Notes: a model not told the origin generated them from the letters alone. 64,000 nucleotides of DNA from Allobosea lupini (GCF_900109525.1 NZ_FOAN01000003.1:62001-126000), one strand, 5' to 3'. Shown: positions 8,460 through 17,368, counted from the first letter of the stretch. Translations and numbers: made by a program.

Positions 8460-9199
8460 ACAAGAGTATCCCTGTGCCCGCCATCCGCTTCAGCGACCTG
8501 ACGCTCGGCTATGACCGCCACCCGGCGGTGCATCATCTCTGCGGCGAGGTCGCACCGGGCAGCCTGACCGCGATCGTCGGGCCGAACGGCGCCGGCAAGT
8601 CGACCTTGCTCAAAGCCATCGCCGGCGCGCTCTCGCCGCTCGACGGCACGGTGACGCTCGCTAAGGGCAAGCGCCTCGCCTATCTCCCGCAATCGGCCGA
8701 GCTAGACCGCTCCTTCCCGATCCATGTCTACGATCTCGTCGCCATGGGCCTGTGGGGCGCGGCCGGCATCTTCGGCAAGATCGGCCTCAGGCAACGCGGC
8801 AAGGTCGAGGCGGCGATCGCAGCGGTCGGCCTCACCGGCTTCGAAAGCCGCAGCATCGGCACGCTCTCGGGTGGCCAGATGCAGCGCGCGCTGTTCGCCC
8901 GGCTGCTGCTGCAGGACGCCGACATCATCCTGCTCGACGAGCCGTTCACGGCGATCGATGCCCGTACCAGCGCCGACCTGCTGGCGCTGGTCCAGCGCTG
9001 GCATGGCGAGAACCGCACCGTCGTCGCCGTGCTGCATGACATCGAGACGGTGAAGCGCGCCTTCCCGCAGACGCTGCTGCTGGCGCGCGAGGCGATCGCC
9101 TGGGGCGAGACCGGCGAGGTGCTGACGGCGAACAACCTGCTCAAGGCGCGGCGCATGGTCGAGGCCTTCGACAGCCATGCCGCGCCCTGCGCGGCGTGA
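8456..9199 (+). CDS. aztA: Zinc ABC transporter ATP-binding protein AztA
   Basis: A 247-residue ABC ATPase with Walker A GPNGAGKST (about residue 42), Q-loop LPQSAELDR, signature LSGGQMQRA, Walker B IILLDEP and switch His in VLHDIET. It powers zinc import through the AztB permease. The GTG start overlaps the stop of the His-rich gene; a second in-frame GTG at 8474 would give MPAIRFSDL and cannot be excluded. The Azt rather than Znu name rests on the strong resemblance of the binding protein in the same operon to AztC. Confidence 0.85.
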   Translation: MNKSIPVPAIRFSDLTLGYDRHPAVHHLCGEVAPGSLTAIVGPNGAGKSTLLKAIAGALSPLDGTVTLAKGKRLAYLPQSAELDRSFPIHVYDLVAMGLWGAAGIFGKIGLRQRGKVEAAIAAVGLTGFESRSIGTLSGGQMQRALFARLLLQDADIILLDEPFTAIDARTSADLLALVQRWHGENRTVVAVLHDIETVKRAFPQTLLLAREAIAWGETGEVLTANNLLKARRMVEAFDSHAAPCAA

Positions 9200-9239
9200 G
9201 CTTTGCGCCCTTCTTTTCGATTGAAACATCCTGTGCCGG

Positions 9240-9332
9240 GTCATCCCGGGCGACCGAGGGGAAACCCGGGATCCATTCCTGAACCGTTCCGGAATGGCTC
9301 CCGGGTCTTCTCTCCGCTACGCCCGGAACGAC
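9240..9332. repeat. Palindromic repeat, GTCATCCCGGG-type, copy 1
   Basis: An imperfect inverted repeat with ends GTCATCCCGGGCG and CGCCCGGAACGAC and a centre ACCCGGGATCCATTCC / GGAATGGCTCCCGGGT. It occupies most of the aztA-aztB gap, inside the operon. A second copy of the same family lies at 51888-51992. The aztB reading frame is open through part of it, but the real aztB start lies beyond it. Confidence 0.75.
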
Positions 9333-9353
9333 CGCGCCTTTGAATTGAACGCG

Positions 9354-10229
9354 ATGCTCTACGACCTCCTGATCGGCCCCTTCGCCGAATTCGATTTCAT
9401 GCGCCGGGCGCTGGTCGGCGTGATCGCGCTGTCGGTCTCCGGCGCGCCGGTCGGCGTCTTCCTGATGCTGCGGCGGATGAGCCTGACCGGCGATGCCATG
9501 GCGCATGCGATCCTGCCCGGGGCCGCGCTCGGCTATCTCGTCGCCGGTTTCTCGCTGCCGGCGATGACCTTGGGCGGCCTCGTCGCCGGTTTCACCGTGG
9601 CCCTCGCAGCCGGCGCGGTGGCGCGCCTGACCGTGCTCAAAGAAGACGCCTCGCTCGCCGCCTTCTACCTGATCTCGCTGGCGCTCGGCGTCACCCTGGT
9701 TTCGCTGCGGGGTTCGGCCGTCGATCTCTTCCATGTGCTGTTCGGCAATGTGCTGGCGCTCGACGACGACGTGCTGGTGCTGCTCTCCGGCGTCGCCAGC
9801 CTGACGCTCGGCGTGCTGGCGCTGGCCTATCGCCCGCTCGTGCTCGAATGCGTCGATCCCGGCTTCCTGCGCTCGGTCAGCCGGTCCGGCGGCTTCGTGC
9901 ACCTGACCTTCCTCGGCCTCGTCGTGGTCAACCTCGTCGCCGGCTTCCATGCGCTCGGCACGCTGCTCGCCGTCGGGCTGATGATGCTGCCGGCCGCTGC
10001 GGCGCGCTTCTGGACCGCCGACATCACCCGGCTGATCCTGCTCGCCTCCGGCTTCGGCATGGCGTCCGGATATATCGGGCTCGTCGCCTCCTATGCCGCC
10101 GGCAGCAATCTCCCGGCCGGGCCGGCGATCATCCTCTCGGCCGGCGCGCTCTATCTCGGTTCGCTCCTGCTGGGATCGCAGGGCGGCCTTGCGCGGCGGC
10201 TCTTGCCGAGGGCCCATCTCCAGCGCTAG
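9354..10229 (+). CDS. aztB: Zinc ABC transporter permease AztB
   Basis: A 291-residue inner-membrane protein with about eight hydrophobic segments, of the ZnuB/TroC/MntB metal-permease family: RRALVGVIALSVSGAPVGVFLMLRRMSLTGDAMAHA near the N-terminus and GTLLAVGLMMLPAAAARFWT near residue 205. It forms the zinc channel with AztA and receives metal from AztC. ATG at 9354 gives MLYDLLIGPFAEFDF, matching the usual start of the family; upstream in-frame codons belong to the palindromic repeat. The stop overlaps the putative operator of aztC. Confidence 0.87.
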   Translation: MLYDLLIGPFAEFDFMRRALVGVIALSVSGAPVGVFLMLRRMSLTGDAMAHAILPGAALGYLVAGFSLPAMTLGGLVAGFTVALAAGAVARLTVLKEDASLAAFYLISLALGVTLVSLRGSAVDLFHVLFGNVLALDDDVLVLLSGVASLTLGVLALAYRPLVLECVDPGFLRSVSRSGGFVHLTFLGLVVVNLVAGFHALGTLLAVGLMMLPAAAARFWTADITRLILLASGFGMASGYIGLVASYAAGSNLPAGPAIILSAGALYLGSLLLGSQGGLARRLLPRAHLQR

Positions 10230-10250
10230 TTATGTTATACTGTTTCATAT
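10229..10250 (+). promoter_or_regulatory. Putative Zur-type operator before aztC
   Basis: AT-rich stretch beginning GTTATGTTATAC in the 36-bp aztB-aztC gap, matching the site at 8293-8314 at 15 of 22 positions. It suggests that aztC has its own zinc-controlled promoter inside the operon. The first base is the last base of the aztB stop codon. Confidence 0.5.
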
Positions 10251-10265
10251 AGCGCGAGTGCCATC

Positions 10266-11174
10266 ATGCTGAACCGCCGCTCCGTCCTCCTCGGCCTTGT
10301 TGCCGGCGTTGCCCTGCCATTGCCGGCCTTTGCCCAGGAGAAGCTGCCGGTCGTCGCGAGCTTCTCGATCCTCGGCGATTTCGTGCGCGAGATCGGCGGC
10401 GAGCGCGTCACGGTGACCACATTGGTCGGGCCCGACGGCGACGCCCATGTCTATTCGCCGACACCGGCCGACGCGAAGACGGTGGCCGGCGCCAAGCTCG
10501 TCGTCGTCAACGGGCTGAAATTCGAGGGCTGGCTGACCCGGCTGGTGAAATCGTCGGGCACCAAGGCGACCGTCGCGACGGCGACCACCGGGATCACGCC
10601 GCTGAAGATGGCCGACGATCACGGCCACGGCCATGGCGGCGAGGATCCGCATGCCTGGCAGAGCGTCGCCAACGCCAGGCTCTATGTCGGCAATGTCCGC
10701 GATGCACTCATCGCCGCCGATCCAGCCGGCAAGGCGACCTACGAGGCCAATGCCGCGGCCTATCAGACCAAGCTCGATGCGCTCGAAGCCGAGATCAAGG
10801 CCGCGGTCGCGCGCATTCCGGCAGACCGGCGCAAGGCTATCACCTCGCATGACGCCTTCGGCTATTTCGTCAAAGCCTACGGCATCGCGTTCATCGCGCC
10901 GCAGGGCGTCTCGACCGAGGCCGAGGCCTCGGCCAAGGACGTCGCCCGCATCATCCGCCAGATCAAGGCGGAGAAGGTGCCGGCGGTCTTCCTCGAGAAC
11001 ATCACCAATCCGCGCCTGGCCGAGCAGATCGCCAGGGAGAGCGGCGCGAAGATCGGCGGCCGGCTCTATTCGGACGCGCTTTCGGCCGCCGATGGTCCGG
11101 CCGGGACTTACATCGCGATGATGAAACACAATATAAGCCAGATCGAGAAGGCGCTCGTCGCCGGCCCGGCCTGA
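10266..11174 (+). CDS. aztC: Zinc ABC transporter substrate-binding protein AztC
   Basis: A 302-residue periplasmic cluster A-I metal receptor with a signal peptide (MLNRRSVLLGLVAGVALPLPAFAQE). Expected zinc ligands are visible: His in DAHVYSP, His in DPHAWQ, His in SHDAFGYF and Asp in YSDALS. A His-rich loop DDHGHGHGGEDPH lies just before the second ligand. The stretches SPTPADA, PQGVSTEAEASA and GTYIAMMKHN agree with Paracoccus AztC as I remember it, better than with ZnuA. It delivers zinc to AztAB. AztD, the usual partner chaperone, is not present here. Confidence 0.87.
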   Translation: MLNRRSVLLGLVAGVALPLPAFAQEKLPVVASFSILGDFVREIGGERVTVTTLVGPDGDAHVYSPTPADAKTVAGAKLVVVNGLKFEGWLTRLVKSSGTKATVATATTGITPLKMADDHGHGHGGEDPHAWQSVANARLYVGNVRDALIAADPAGKATYEANAAAYQTKLDALEAEIKAAVARIPADRRKAITSHDAFGYFVKAYGIAFIAPQGVSTEAEASAKDVARIIRQIKAEKVPAVFLENITNPRLAEQIARESGAKIGGRLYSDALSAADGPAGTYIAMMKHNISQIEKALVAGPA

Positions 11175-11217
11175 CCGGACCGCGATCGCAGCAGCGCCAC
11201 CAACCAGGTCGTTTCCC

Positions 11218-12180
11218 ATGTCCGAGAAGATTCCCGTCACGGTGCTCACCGGCTATCTGGGCGCCGGCAAGACCACGCTCCTCAACCGCATCCTCACCGA
11301 GGACCACGGCAAGAAATTCGCCGTGATCGTCAACGAGTTCGGCGAGACCGGCATCGATGGCGACCTCGTCGTCGGCGCCGACGAGGAAGTGTTCGAGATG
11401 AACAATGGCTGCATCTGCTGCACGGTGCGCGGCGACCTGATCCGCATCCTCGACGGCCTGATGAAGCGCAAGGGCAAGTTCGACGCGATCATCGTCGAGA
11501 CGACCGGCCTCGCCGATCCCGCCCCGGTCGCGCAGACTTTCTTCGTCGACCAGGATGTCGGCGACGCCACCAAGCTCGACGCGGTCGTGACCGTCACCGA
11601 TGCGAAGTGGCTGCAGGACCGGCTGAAGGATGCGCCGGAGGCGAAGAACCAGATCGCCTTCGCCGACGTGATCATCCTGAACAAGACCGATCTCGTCAGC
11701 GCCGAAGGGCTCGCCGAGGTCGAGGCGGCGATCCGCGCGATCAACCCCTATGCCAAGCTGCACAAGACGACGCGCTGCGACCTGCCGATCGCCGAGCTGC
11801 TCGACCGCAACGCGTTTGATCTCGACCGCATCCTCGACATCGAGCCGGACTTCCTCGAAGCCGGCCACCATCACCATCACTCGGAGGACGTCCGGTCGAT
11901 GTCCTTCACCATCCCCGGCGATGTCGATCCCGAGAAGTTCATGCCGTGGATCAACGACATCAGCCAGGTGCAGGGGCCGAACATCCTGCGCTCCAAGGGT
12001 ATTTTGGCCTTCAAGGACGAGCCGCGGCGTTTCGTCTTCCAGGGCGTGCACATGATCCTCGACGGCGATTTGCAGCGCGACTGGAAATCCGGCGAGAAGC
12101 GTGAATCGCGCCTCGTCTTCATCGGCCGCGATCTCGACGAGGCAGCGCTGCGCAAGGGGTTCATGGCCTGCGCGGCTTGA
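11218..12180 (+). CDS. COG0523 (CobW/ZNG1-type) GTPase, zinc-handling
   Basis: A 320-residue G3E GTPase: Walker A GYLGAGKTT, metal-binding CxCC motif in NNGCICCTVRGDL, DxxG-like ETTGLADP, and the nucleotide base motif NKTD. A run of five His (GHHHHHSED, about residue 222) precedes the CobW C-terminal domain. In a zinc operon this points to a zinc metallochaperone rather than cobalamin synthesis. It starts 43 bp after aztC with ATG at 11218. The partner apo-protein is unknown; the WD40 and 91-aa genes that follow are candidates. Confidence 0.88.
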   Translation: MSEKIPVTVLTGYLGAGKTTLLNRILTEDHGKKFAVIVNEFGETGIDGDLVVGADEEVFEMNNGCICCTVRGDLIRILDGLMKRKGKFDAIIVETTGLADPAPVAQTFFVDQDVGDATKLDAVVTVTDAKWLQDRLKDAPEAKNQIAFADVIILNKTDLVSAEGLAEVEAAIRAINPYAKLHKTTRCDLPIAELLDRNAFDLDRILDIEPDFLEAGHHHHHSEDVRSMSFTIPGDVDPEKFMPWINDISQVQGPNILRSKGILAFKDEPRRFVFQGVHMILDGDLQRDWKSGEKRESRLVFIGRDLDEAALRKGFMACAA

Positions 12181-12194
12181 GCTAAAGCGTGGGT

Positions 12195-13205
12195 ATGGAT
12201 TCGATCAGCAAACCGGTCTCGCTGCGCGAGCATGTCGTTCCCGTCGAAGCCGGCGAGCATGTCGTCGGCGCCGTCTGGCTGAAGCAGACGCTGGCGCTTG
12301 CCCTCGCCGATGGCCGCGTGCTGCGCTGGCGCGATGGCGAGACGCAGAGCGTCGAGGCGCATGGCGGCGGCCTGCTCTGCGTCGCCTCGGACGGTGCGCG
12401 CCTGATCAGCGGCGGCGATGACGGCCGCGTCGTCGCGACCTCGGCCGATGGCGCGCCGGAAGAACTCGCCCGCGATCAAAAGCGGCGCTGGATCGATGCC
12501 GTCACGGTATCATCGTCCGGCAGCATCGCCTGGAACAGCGGCCGCAATGTCCACGCCCGCGACGACAAGGGCAGGCTCAGGTCGATCGAGGTCGCCTCGA
12601 CGCCACAGGGCCTCAGCCTGGCGCCGAAGGGCTATCGCCTCGCCATTGCCCAAATGAACGGCGTGCTGCTCTGGTATCCGAACACCGAGGCCAAGCCCGA
12701 TTTCCTGGAATGGAAAGGCTCGCATCTCGACGTGACCTGGTCGCCGGACGGGCGCTTCATCGTCACAGCCATGCAGGAGAATGCGCTGCATGGCTGGCGG
12801 CTCGGCGAGAAGCCGAGCCATATGCGCATGACCGGCTACCCGGCCAAGCCGCGTTCGCTATCCTGGTCGCATGACGGGCTCTGGCTCGCCTCCAGCGGCG
12901 CGGATGCCGCGATCGTCTGGCCTTTCCAGGGCGAGGGGCCGACGGGCAAGGCGCCGCGCGAATGCGGCGCGCGACACGCCAAGGTCACCCGCGTCGCCTT
13001 CCATCCCAAGGCGCTGGTGCTGGCCGTCGGCTATGATGACGGCTGCATTCTGATGATCCGTCTGACCGATGCTTCCGAGCTGCTGGTTCGGCCGGCGCAA
13101 CGCGGCAGCGGCATCACCGCCTTTGCCTGGGACAAGCTCGGCAAGCGCCTTGCCTTCGGCACCGAGGACGGTGAAGCCGGCGTCCTGACCCTGCCGGGTG
13201 GCTGA
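12195..13205 (+). CDS. WD40-repeat beta-propeller protein of the zinc locus
   Basis: The 336-residue product is built of WD40-like blades: AVWLKQTLALALADGRVLRW, LDVTWSPDGRFIVTAM, SLSWSHDGLWLASSGADAAIVW, TRVAFHPKALVLAVGYDDG and TAFAWDKLGKRLAFGTEDG. There is no signal peptide, so it is cytoplasmic, which separates it from the periplasmic zinc chaperone AztD, also a propeller. It begins 14 bp after the GTPase stop (ATG at 12195; a GTG at 12189 is possible). A scaffold or partner for the GTPase is inference from position. Confidence 0.8.
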   Translation: MDSISKPVSLREHVVPVEAGEHVVGAVWLKQTLALALADGRVLRWRDGETQSVEAHGGGLLCVASDGARLISGGDDGRVVATSADGAPEELARDQKRRWIDAVTVSSSGSIAWNSGRNVHARDDKGRLRSIEVASTPQGLSLAPKGYRLAIAQMNGVLLWYPNTEAKPDFLEWKGSHLDVTWSPDGRFIVTAMQENALHGWRLGEKPSHMRMTGYPAKPRSLSWSHDGLWLASSGADAAIVWPFQGEGPTGKAPRECGARHAKVTRVAFHPKALVLAVGYDDGCILMIRLTDASELLVRPAQRGSGITAFAWDKLGKRLAFGTEDGEAGVLTLPGG

Positions 13206-13211
13206 GCGGCG

Positions 13212-13487
13212 ATGCGCTTCGGCCTCTTTGGCAGGGAAAAGCGCGAGGCCGCCGGCGCGGATGCCGCGGCGCAGGTCAAGCGACAGGTGCGCGAACTGCT
13301 CGGCCTGCCTGAGAACGCTGTGGTCGCGGTCAACGAGATCCTCTGCGCCGATCCCGCCTGCCCGGGCACCGAGACGGTGATTCTGGTGATGAAGCCAGGC
13401 GAGAAGACGAGGGCGTTCAAGGTCCAGATGGGGCTGGCGGAGCTGACGCCGGAGGCGCTGGCGCAGGCGTTGTCGACGGCAGGTTGA
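13212..13487 (+). CDS. Small two-cysteine protein, 91 aa, of the zinc locus
   Basis: The 91-residue product has a basic N-terminus (MRFGLFGREKREA), a helix-like middle (VKRQVRELLGLPENAVVAVNEI), then CADPACPGTETVILVM, with two Cys four residues apart that could bind metal, and a C-terminal helix. I have the impression of a conserved small family of this type beside COG0523 GTPases but cannot name it. It starts seven bases after the WD40 stop, so it is the last gene of the zinc operon. Confidence 0.6.
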   Translation: MRFGLFGREKREAAGADAAAQVKRQVRELLGLPENAVVAVNEILCADPACPGTETVILVMKPGEKTRAFKVQMGLAELTPEALAQALSTAG

Positions 13488-13566
13488 GCTAGCGAAGACC
13501 ACCGCCATGATATGTCAGCAGATGGCGGCACCGCGCCTTAACCTTCGGCAATCGCATGGCTAGCTT

Positions 13567-14727
13567 ATGCCGATGGCGACGCGACCGCGAAAGATCCTGA
13601 CGCTCGACAAGGCCGAGGCGCGCCGGATCTGGCTCAAGGCCCAGAAGCTCGACACGCGCGAGCCCTTCGGCTCCGGTCCCGCGGCGACGGCGGCTGCGGT
13701 CGCCCATCTCGGTTATGTCCAGATCGATACGATCAACGTGGTCGAGCGCTGCCACCACCATATCCTCTACAGCCGGATCCCCGATTATCGCCGCGACGAC
13801 CTCGCGCAGGCGCAGTCGCAGGACAAGTCGGTGTTCGAGTACTGGACGCATGCGCTGTCCTATGTGCCGACCGCGGACTTCCGCTATTTCCTGCCGGCGA
13901 TGCAGGCGCACCGCGCCGAGCCCAAGCGCTGGGCCTCGGTCGGTAGCCGCGAGGAGGCGCGCAAGCTGCTGCGCCGTATTCGCAAGGACGGCGCCCTCAC
14001 CATCCGCGACATCGACACTGACGTTCTGGTCGAGAAGGCGCATCTCTGGGCCAGCAAGAAGCCGTCAAAAGGGCTGCTCGAACGCGCCTTCTACGATGGC
14101 GAACTCGTGATCTCCGCCCGCTCCGGCATGCTCAAGACCTATGAGTTGATCGATCGGCACTTCGGCTGGGAGAAGCAGCCGGCGCCGGCATCCGAGCGCC
14201 AGATTGCGGCCTACAAGCTCGACCGCGCCCTGCGTGCGCAGGGCATCGTTAGCCTCGATTCGATCTGCCATCTCGATGCGCCCAGCAAGAAGGGCGTCGC
14301 CGCGCTGATCGCAGGACGCGTCAGGCGCAAGGAACTGGTGCCGGTCGCGATCGAAGGTGCAGAGAAGACGCCGCACTGGGCTGCGCCGGGCGTGCTGGAG
14401 CCGTCCAAGCCGGCCGATGACAGCCTGATCCACATCCTCTCGCCCTTCGACCCGCTGGTCATCCAGCGCAAGCGGCTGAAGCTGTTCTTCGGCTACGACC
14501 ATGTCTTCGAGGCCTATCTGCCGAAGGAGAAGCGCGTCTTCGGCTATTTCGGCCTGCCGGTGCTGGCGGGGGACCGGATCGTCGCCGTCGCGGATCTCAA
14601 GACCGATCGGGCGGCGCGCAAGCTCCTGGTGCAGCAATGGACCTGGCTGGAGCCGGAGCCGTCACTCGAACTGAAGCGGCAGGTCGACGAGGAGATGCAG
14701 CGCTTCGAGCGCTTTCAGCTGGCCTGA
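13567..14727 (+). CDS. ycaQ: YcaQ/AlkX-like winged-helix DNA glycosylase
   Basis: A 386-residue HTH_42 (COG3214) protein. VQIDTINVVERCHHHILYSRIPDY near residue 50 matches the QxD active-site motif and following HHH segment of E. coli YcaQ, which removes bulky alkylated bases and unhooks interstrand cross-links. VFEYWTHALSYVP and LSPFDPLVIQRKRLKLFFGYDH are further family landmarks. The ATG at 13567 gives MPMATRPRK; MATRPRK six bases later is possible. It stands alone, 79 bp after the zinc operon. Confidence 0.82.
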   Translation: MPMATRPRKILTLDKAEARRIWLKAQKLDTREPFGSGPAATAAAVAHLGYVQIDTINVVERCHHHILYSRIPDYRRDDLAQAQSQDKSVFEYWTHALSYVPTADFRYFLPAMQAHRAEPKRWASVGSREEARKLLRRIRKDGALTIRDIDTDVLVEKAHLWASKKPSKGLLERAFYDGELVISARSGMLKTYELIDRHFGWEKQPAPASERQIAAYKLDRALRAQGIVSLDSICHLDAPSKKGVAALIAGRVRRKELVPVAIEGAEKTPHWAAPGVLEPSKPADDSLIHILSPFDPLVIQRKRLKLFFGYDHVFEAYLPKEKRVFGYFGLPVLAGDRIVAVADLKTDRAARKLLVQQWTWLEPEPSLELKRQVDEEMQRFERFQLA

Positions 14728-14733
14728 GCCACC

Positions 14734-15978
14734 TCAGTTCGGTCGCGGCCAACGGAAATCGTCGGCGCGGCCGGGGCGCGGCTCCGGCGCGATGCCTTGG
14801 CCAAACACGCGCTCGAGCCCGGCTGCGACATCGCCGCGGCCGCGCGCCTCCTGGATCGAGGCGATCAGCGCGGCGTCGTCACCGGGGGAGACGGCCCCGG
14901 TCAAGGGCAGGATCGGGCCCGCGAGCGGCCGGAGCGGGGCCACCGGGACGAGCGGAAGATCGGTCGGGACGCCGCTGACCATGCGGTCGATCAGGCGCTC
15001 GACATCGATGGGCTGAGTCGGTGCGGGCGTGCCCTCTGCCTCGGGAGGAACAGGCAGGGCGATGACGTTCTGCGTCGGCGTCTTCTCCAGGATACGGCGG
15101 ATGACGACGTCGACGAAATGAGCGGCCTTGCGGGCGCCGGCCTTGGTGAAATGGACGCCGTCGCCGAGCCGCAGCCGGGCGACCTGGCCGTTCACGTCCG
15201 GTCCCATGGCGGCGTAGCGGTTCTCGGCGTCGACATAGGCACCCCAGAGGTCGACGAACTCACCGCCGGCCGCCTCGGCGCCCTTGCGGAAGAGGTCGTT
15301 CAGCGTGGTCAGGTCGGCCGAGAGGCGTGCATTCTGCATCGGCGGCGCGCCGACCCAGATCAGCGGTACGCGTTTGGCGCTGAAGGCTGCCGCGACGGCC
15401 TCGATCCGCGCCTTGTAGAGCTGGAGCCAGCGCTCGCTCAGCGGCTCATGGGTGATCTCGCCCTCGCGGATCACCTGGCGGTCGTTCGGCCCGAGCACGA
15501 CGACGCCGACCATGACCTTGGCGTCCCCCGCCAGCAGTTCGCCGGTTGCCTTCGGCCAGTCGTAGAAGTCGGTCCGGACAAGGCCGCTGTCGGCCTTGGC
15601 TTTGTTCACCACGGCGACATCGGCTCGGTCCTGCAGGCTGTCTTCCAGCCCTTCGGCGATCTGCCCGGCGAGCGTGTCGCCGATCACCAGGACATGGTGA
15701 TTGACGTCCACCTTGGGGATAACCGGGTCGTCGCGGACGACAACGCGGGTCGGTGCCCGGCGCTGGGCCGGCGCGACGCGTTCGCGTGGCTGCCGTTGCT
15801 GTACGGCGGGCCGCTCGGGAATCTGCCAGAACATGTTGAAGAGGCTGCGGCCTTGCGGCTGTGCCTGCGGTATCCGGCCGGGCGGCACCGGGTTCTGGGC
15901 GATCGAAACCGGCCCGCCGGTCACGAGCAGGATGAGGGCAGCTGCCAGAACCATGAAGAGCGAACGCAGGCGCATCAT
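14734..15978 (-). CDS. DUF459 SGNH-hydrolase-like periplasmic protein
   Basis: A 414-residue protein with a signal peptide or N-terminal anchor (MMRLRSLFMVLAAALILLVTGGP), a proline- and arginine-rich linker to about residue 85, and a DUF459 domain with SGNH character: VLVIGDTLAGQIAEGL where GDS is expected, VVVLGPNDRQ as the block III GxND, and DGVHFTKAGARKAA as the DxxH block. In block I the nucleophile Ser reads as Thr (GDT). The family is linked to envelope polysaccharide or peptidoglycan acylation, but function here is unproven. It converges on ycaQ with six bases between stops. Confidence 0.8.
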   Translation of the reverse strand: MMRLRSLFMVLAAALILLVTGGPVSIAQNPVPPGRIPQAQPQGRSLFNMFWQIPERPAVQQRQPRERVAPAQRRAPTRVVVRDDPVIPKVDVNHHVLVIGDTLAGQIAEGLEDSLQDRADVAVVNKAKADSGLVRTDFYDWPKATGELLAGDAKVMVGVVVLGPNDRQVIREGEITHEPLSERWLQLYKARIEAVAAAFSAKRVPLIWVGAPPMQNARLSADLTTLNDLFRKGAEAAGGEFVDLWGAYVDAENRYAAMGPDVNGQVARLRLGDGVHFTKAGARKAAHFVDVVIRRILEKTPTQNVIALPVPPEAEGTPAPTQPIDVERLIDRMVSGVPTDLPLVPVAPLRPLAGPILPLTGAVSPGDDAALIASIQEARGRGDVAAGLERVFGQGIAPEPRPGRADDFRWPRPN

Positions 15979-16042
15979 GCTCTCGATCGACGCCGTGCGA
16001 GGGTGGCGCCGAGAGCCAATATAGGCGCGATCGCTCGCTCCG

Positions 16043-17278
16043 TCAGCGGGGCGCCTTCATCCGCGTCAGCAGGGCCGGGGTCGGGTAGCCGTCGGCGAGC
16101 AGGCCGACGCGCAGCTGGTACTGCCTGACCGCCTCGCGCGTGCCGGTGCCGATGCGTCCGTCGGCGTCGTGATTGTAGAGGCCCAAGCCCTTCAGCCGGA
16201 GCTGGACATCGGTGATCCCTGCCTTGTCGAGGCGCGGCGCCTTCACCGGCCAGTCGCCCTGCAAGGCAGGCCGGCCGACGATCCGGTCGCCGAGATGGCC
16301 GACGGCGAGCGCATAGGCGTCGGAGGAATTGTACTTCTTGATGACGTCGAAATTCGCGGTCAGCAGCAGGGCCGGGCCGGTATGGCCGGCCGGGTAGAAC
16401 AGCCTGGCCTCGCCTGAGGACGGGAGCGAGCCGCCATCGGCGCGGCGCACCCCGGCCGAGCGGAAGGACGAGAAGCTGGCGCGGTAGAGATTATGGTCGA
16501 AGCCATCGGGCACCACGACCTCGATGCCCCAGGGCAGGCCGGGGGTCCAGCCATAGCCCTTGAGATAGTTGGCGGTCGAGGCGATGGCGTCGCTGCTCGA
16601 GGTCCAGATATCGGCATGGCCGTCGCCGGTATGATCGACCGCGTATTTCATGTAGCTCGACGGCATGAACTGGGTGTGACCCATCGCGCCGGCCCAGGAG
16701 CCGCGCAGCTCGCTGCGCTCGACATGGCCCTTCTCGATCAGCTCCAGCGCGGTCAGGAGCTCGTCGCGAAAGAAGTCGCCGCGATAGCGGATGTTCGCCA
16801 GCGTCGCGAGCGAGCGGATCACGTCCTTGTCGCCCTTGAACGAGCCGTAATTGGTTTCCATCCCCCAGATGCCGAGGATGATCTCCTTGGGCACGCCATA
16901 GCGGGATTCGGCTTGGGCCAGCACGCTGGCATGGGCCTCCAGCATCTCGCGGCCGCGCGAGATCCGGCCGCCGCCGACCGCGCTGTTGAGATAGCTCCAG
17001 ATCGGCGCGGTGAATTCTGATTGCTTGCGGGTCAGCGCGACAATGGAGGGATCGGGCGTCACGCCCTGGAAAGCCAGGTCGAAGGTCTGGCGCGAGATGC
17101 CGCGCGCCTGCGCCATCGGCCAGAGCGTCCTGAGGAAGCCGTCGAAGCCGGGCGCAGCCGGCCGCGCCTCGGGCCTGGGGGTCTGCGCCCGTGCCGGATT
17201 GATCGAACCCGTCGTCTGCGCGAGCGCCGGCCCGAGGCCGAGCGCAACGGCGAAGGCGAGAACGGTGACGGGGCGCAT
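16043..17278 (-). CDS. MltB-family lytic murein transglycosylase
   Basis: A 411-residue periplasmic peptidoglycan-cleaving enzyme. After a signal peptide (MRPVTVLAFAVALGLGPALAQ) comes the SLT_2 domain with catalytic Glu in GIWGMETNYG, then SWAGAMGHTQFMPSSYMKYAVD, and a C-terminal PG_binding_1 domain (VQLRLKGLGLYNHDADGRIGTGTREAVRQYQ). There is no lipobox Cys, so it is soluble rather than a lipoprotein. Start at 17278 is chosen because it begins the signal peptide; an ATG-in-frame extension to 17317 lacks signal features. Confidence 0.9.
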   Translation of the reverse strand: MRPVTVLAFAVALGLGPALAQTTGSINPARAQTPRPEARPAAPGFDGFLRTLWPMAQARGISRQTFDLAFQGVTPDPSIVALTRKQSEFTAPIWSYLNSAVGGGRISRGREMLEAHASVLAQAESRYGVPKEIILGIWGMETNYGSFKGDKDVIRSLATLANIRYRGDFFRDELLTALELIEKGHVERSELRGSWAGAMGHTQFMPSSYMKYAVDHTGDGHADIWTSSSDAIASTANYLKGYGWTPGLPWGIEVVVPDGFDHNLYRASFSSFRSAGVRRADGGSLPSSGEARLFYPAGHTGPALLLTANFDVIKKYNSSDAYALAVGHLGDRIVGRPALQGDWPVKAPRLDKAGITDVQLRLKGLGLYNHDADGRIGTGTREAVRQYQLRVGLLADGYPTPALLTRMKAPR

Positions 17279-17368
17279 GATGGCTCCTCTGGCTCGGCCG
17301 CGGTGTCTTTCCACCACAGCGCCCGATCGAGGTTAACCATGGGTTAACGCCGCGCCAAATCCCGTCGC

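Noticed and set aside
11175-11217. Cobalamin riboswitch before the CobW-like gene
   Set aside because: The gap is 43 bp with no B12-box-like sequence, and the neighbours are zinc genes, so a cobalamin role is not supported.
12195-13205. WD40 protein as the zinc chaperone AztD
   Set aside because: AztD is periplasmic with a signal peptide; this product starts MDSISKPVSLREHVV with no signal and has cytoplasmic WD40-like blades without visible His-rich metal sites.
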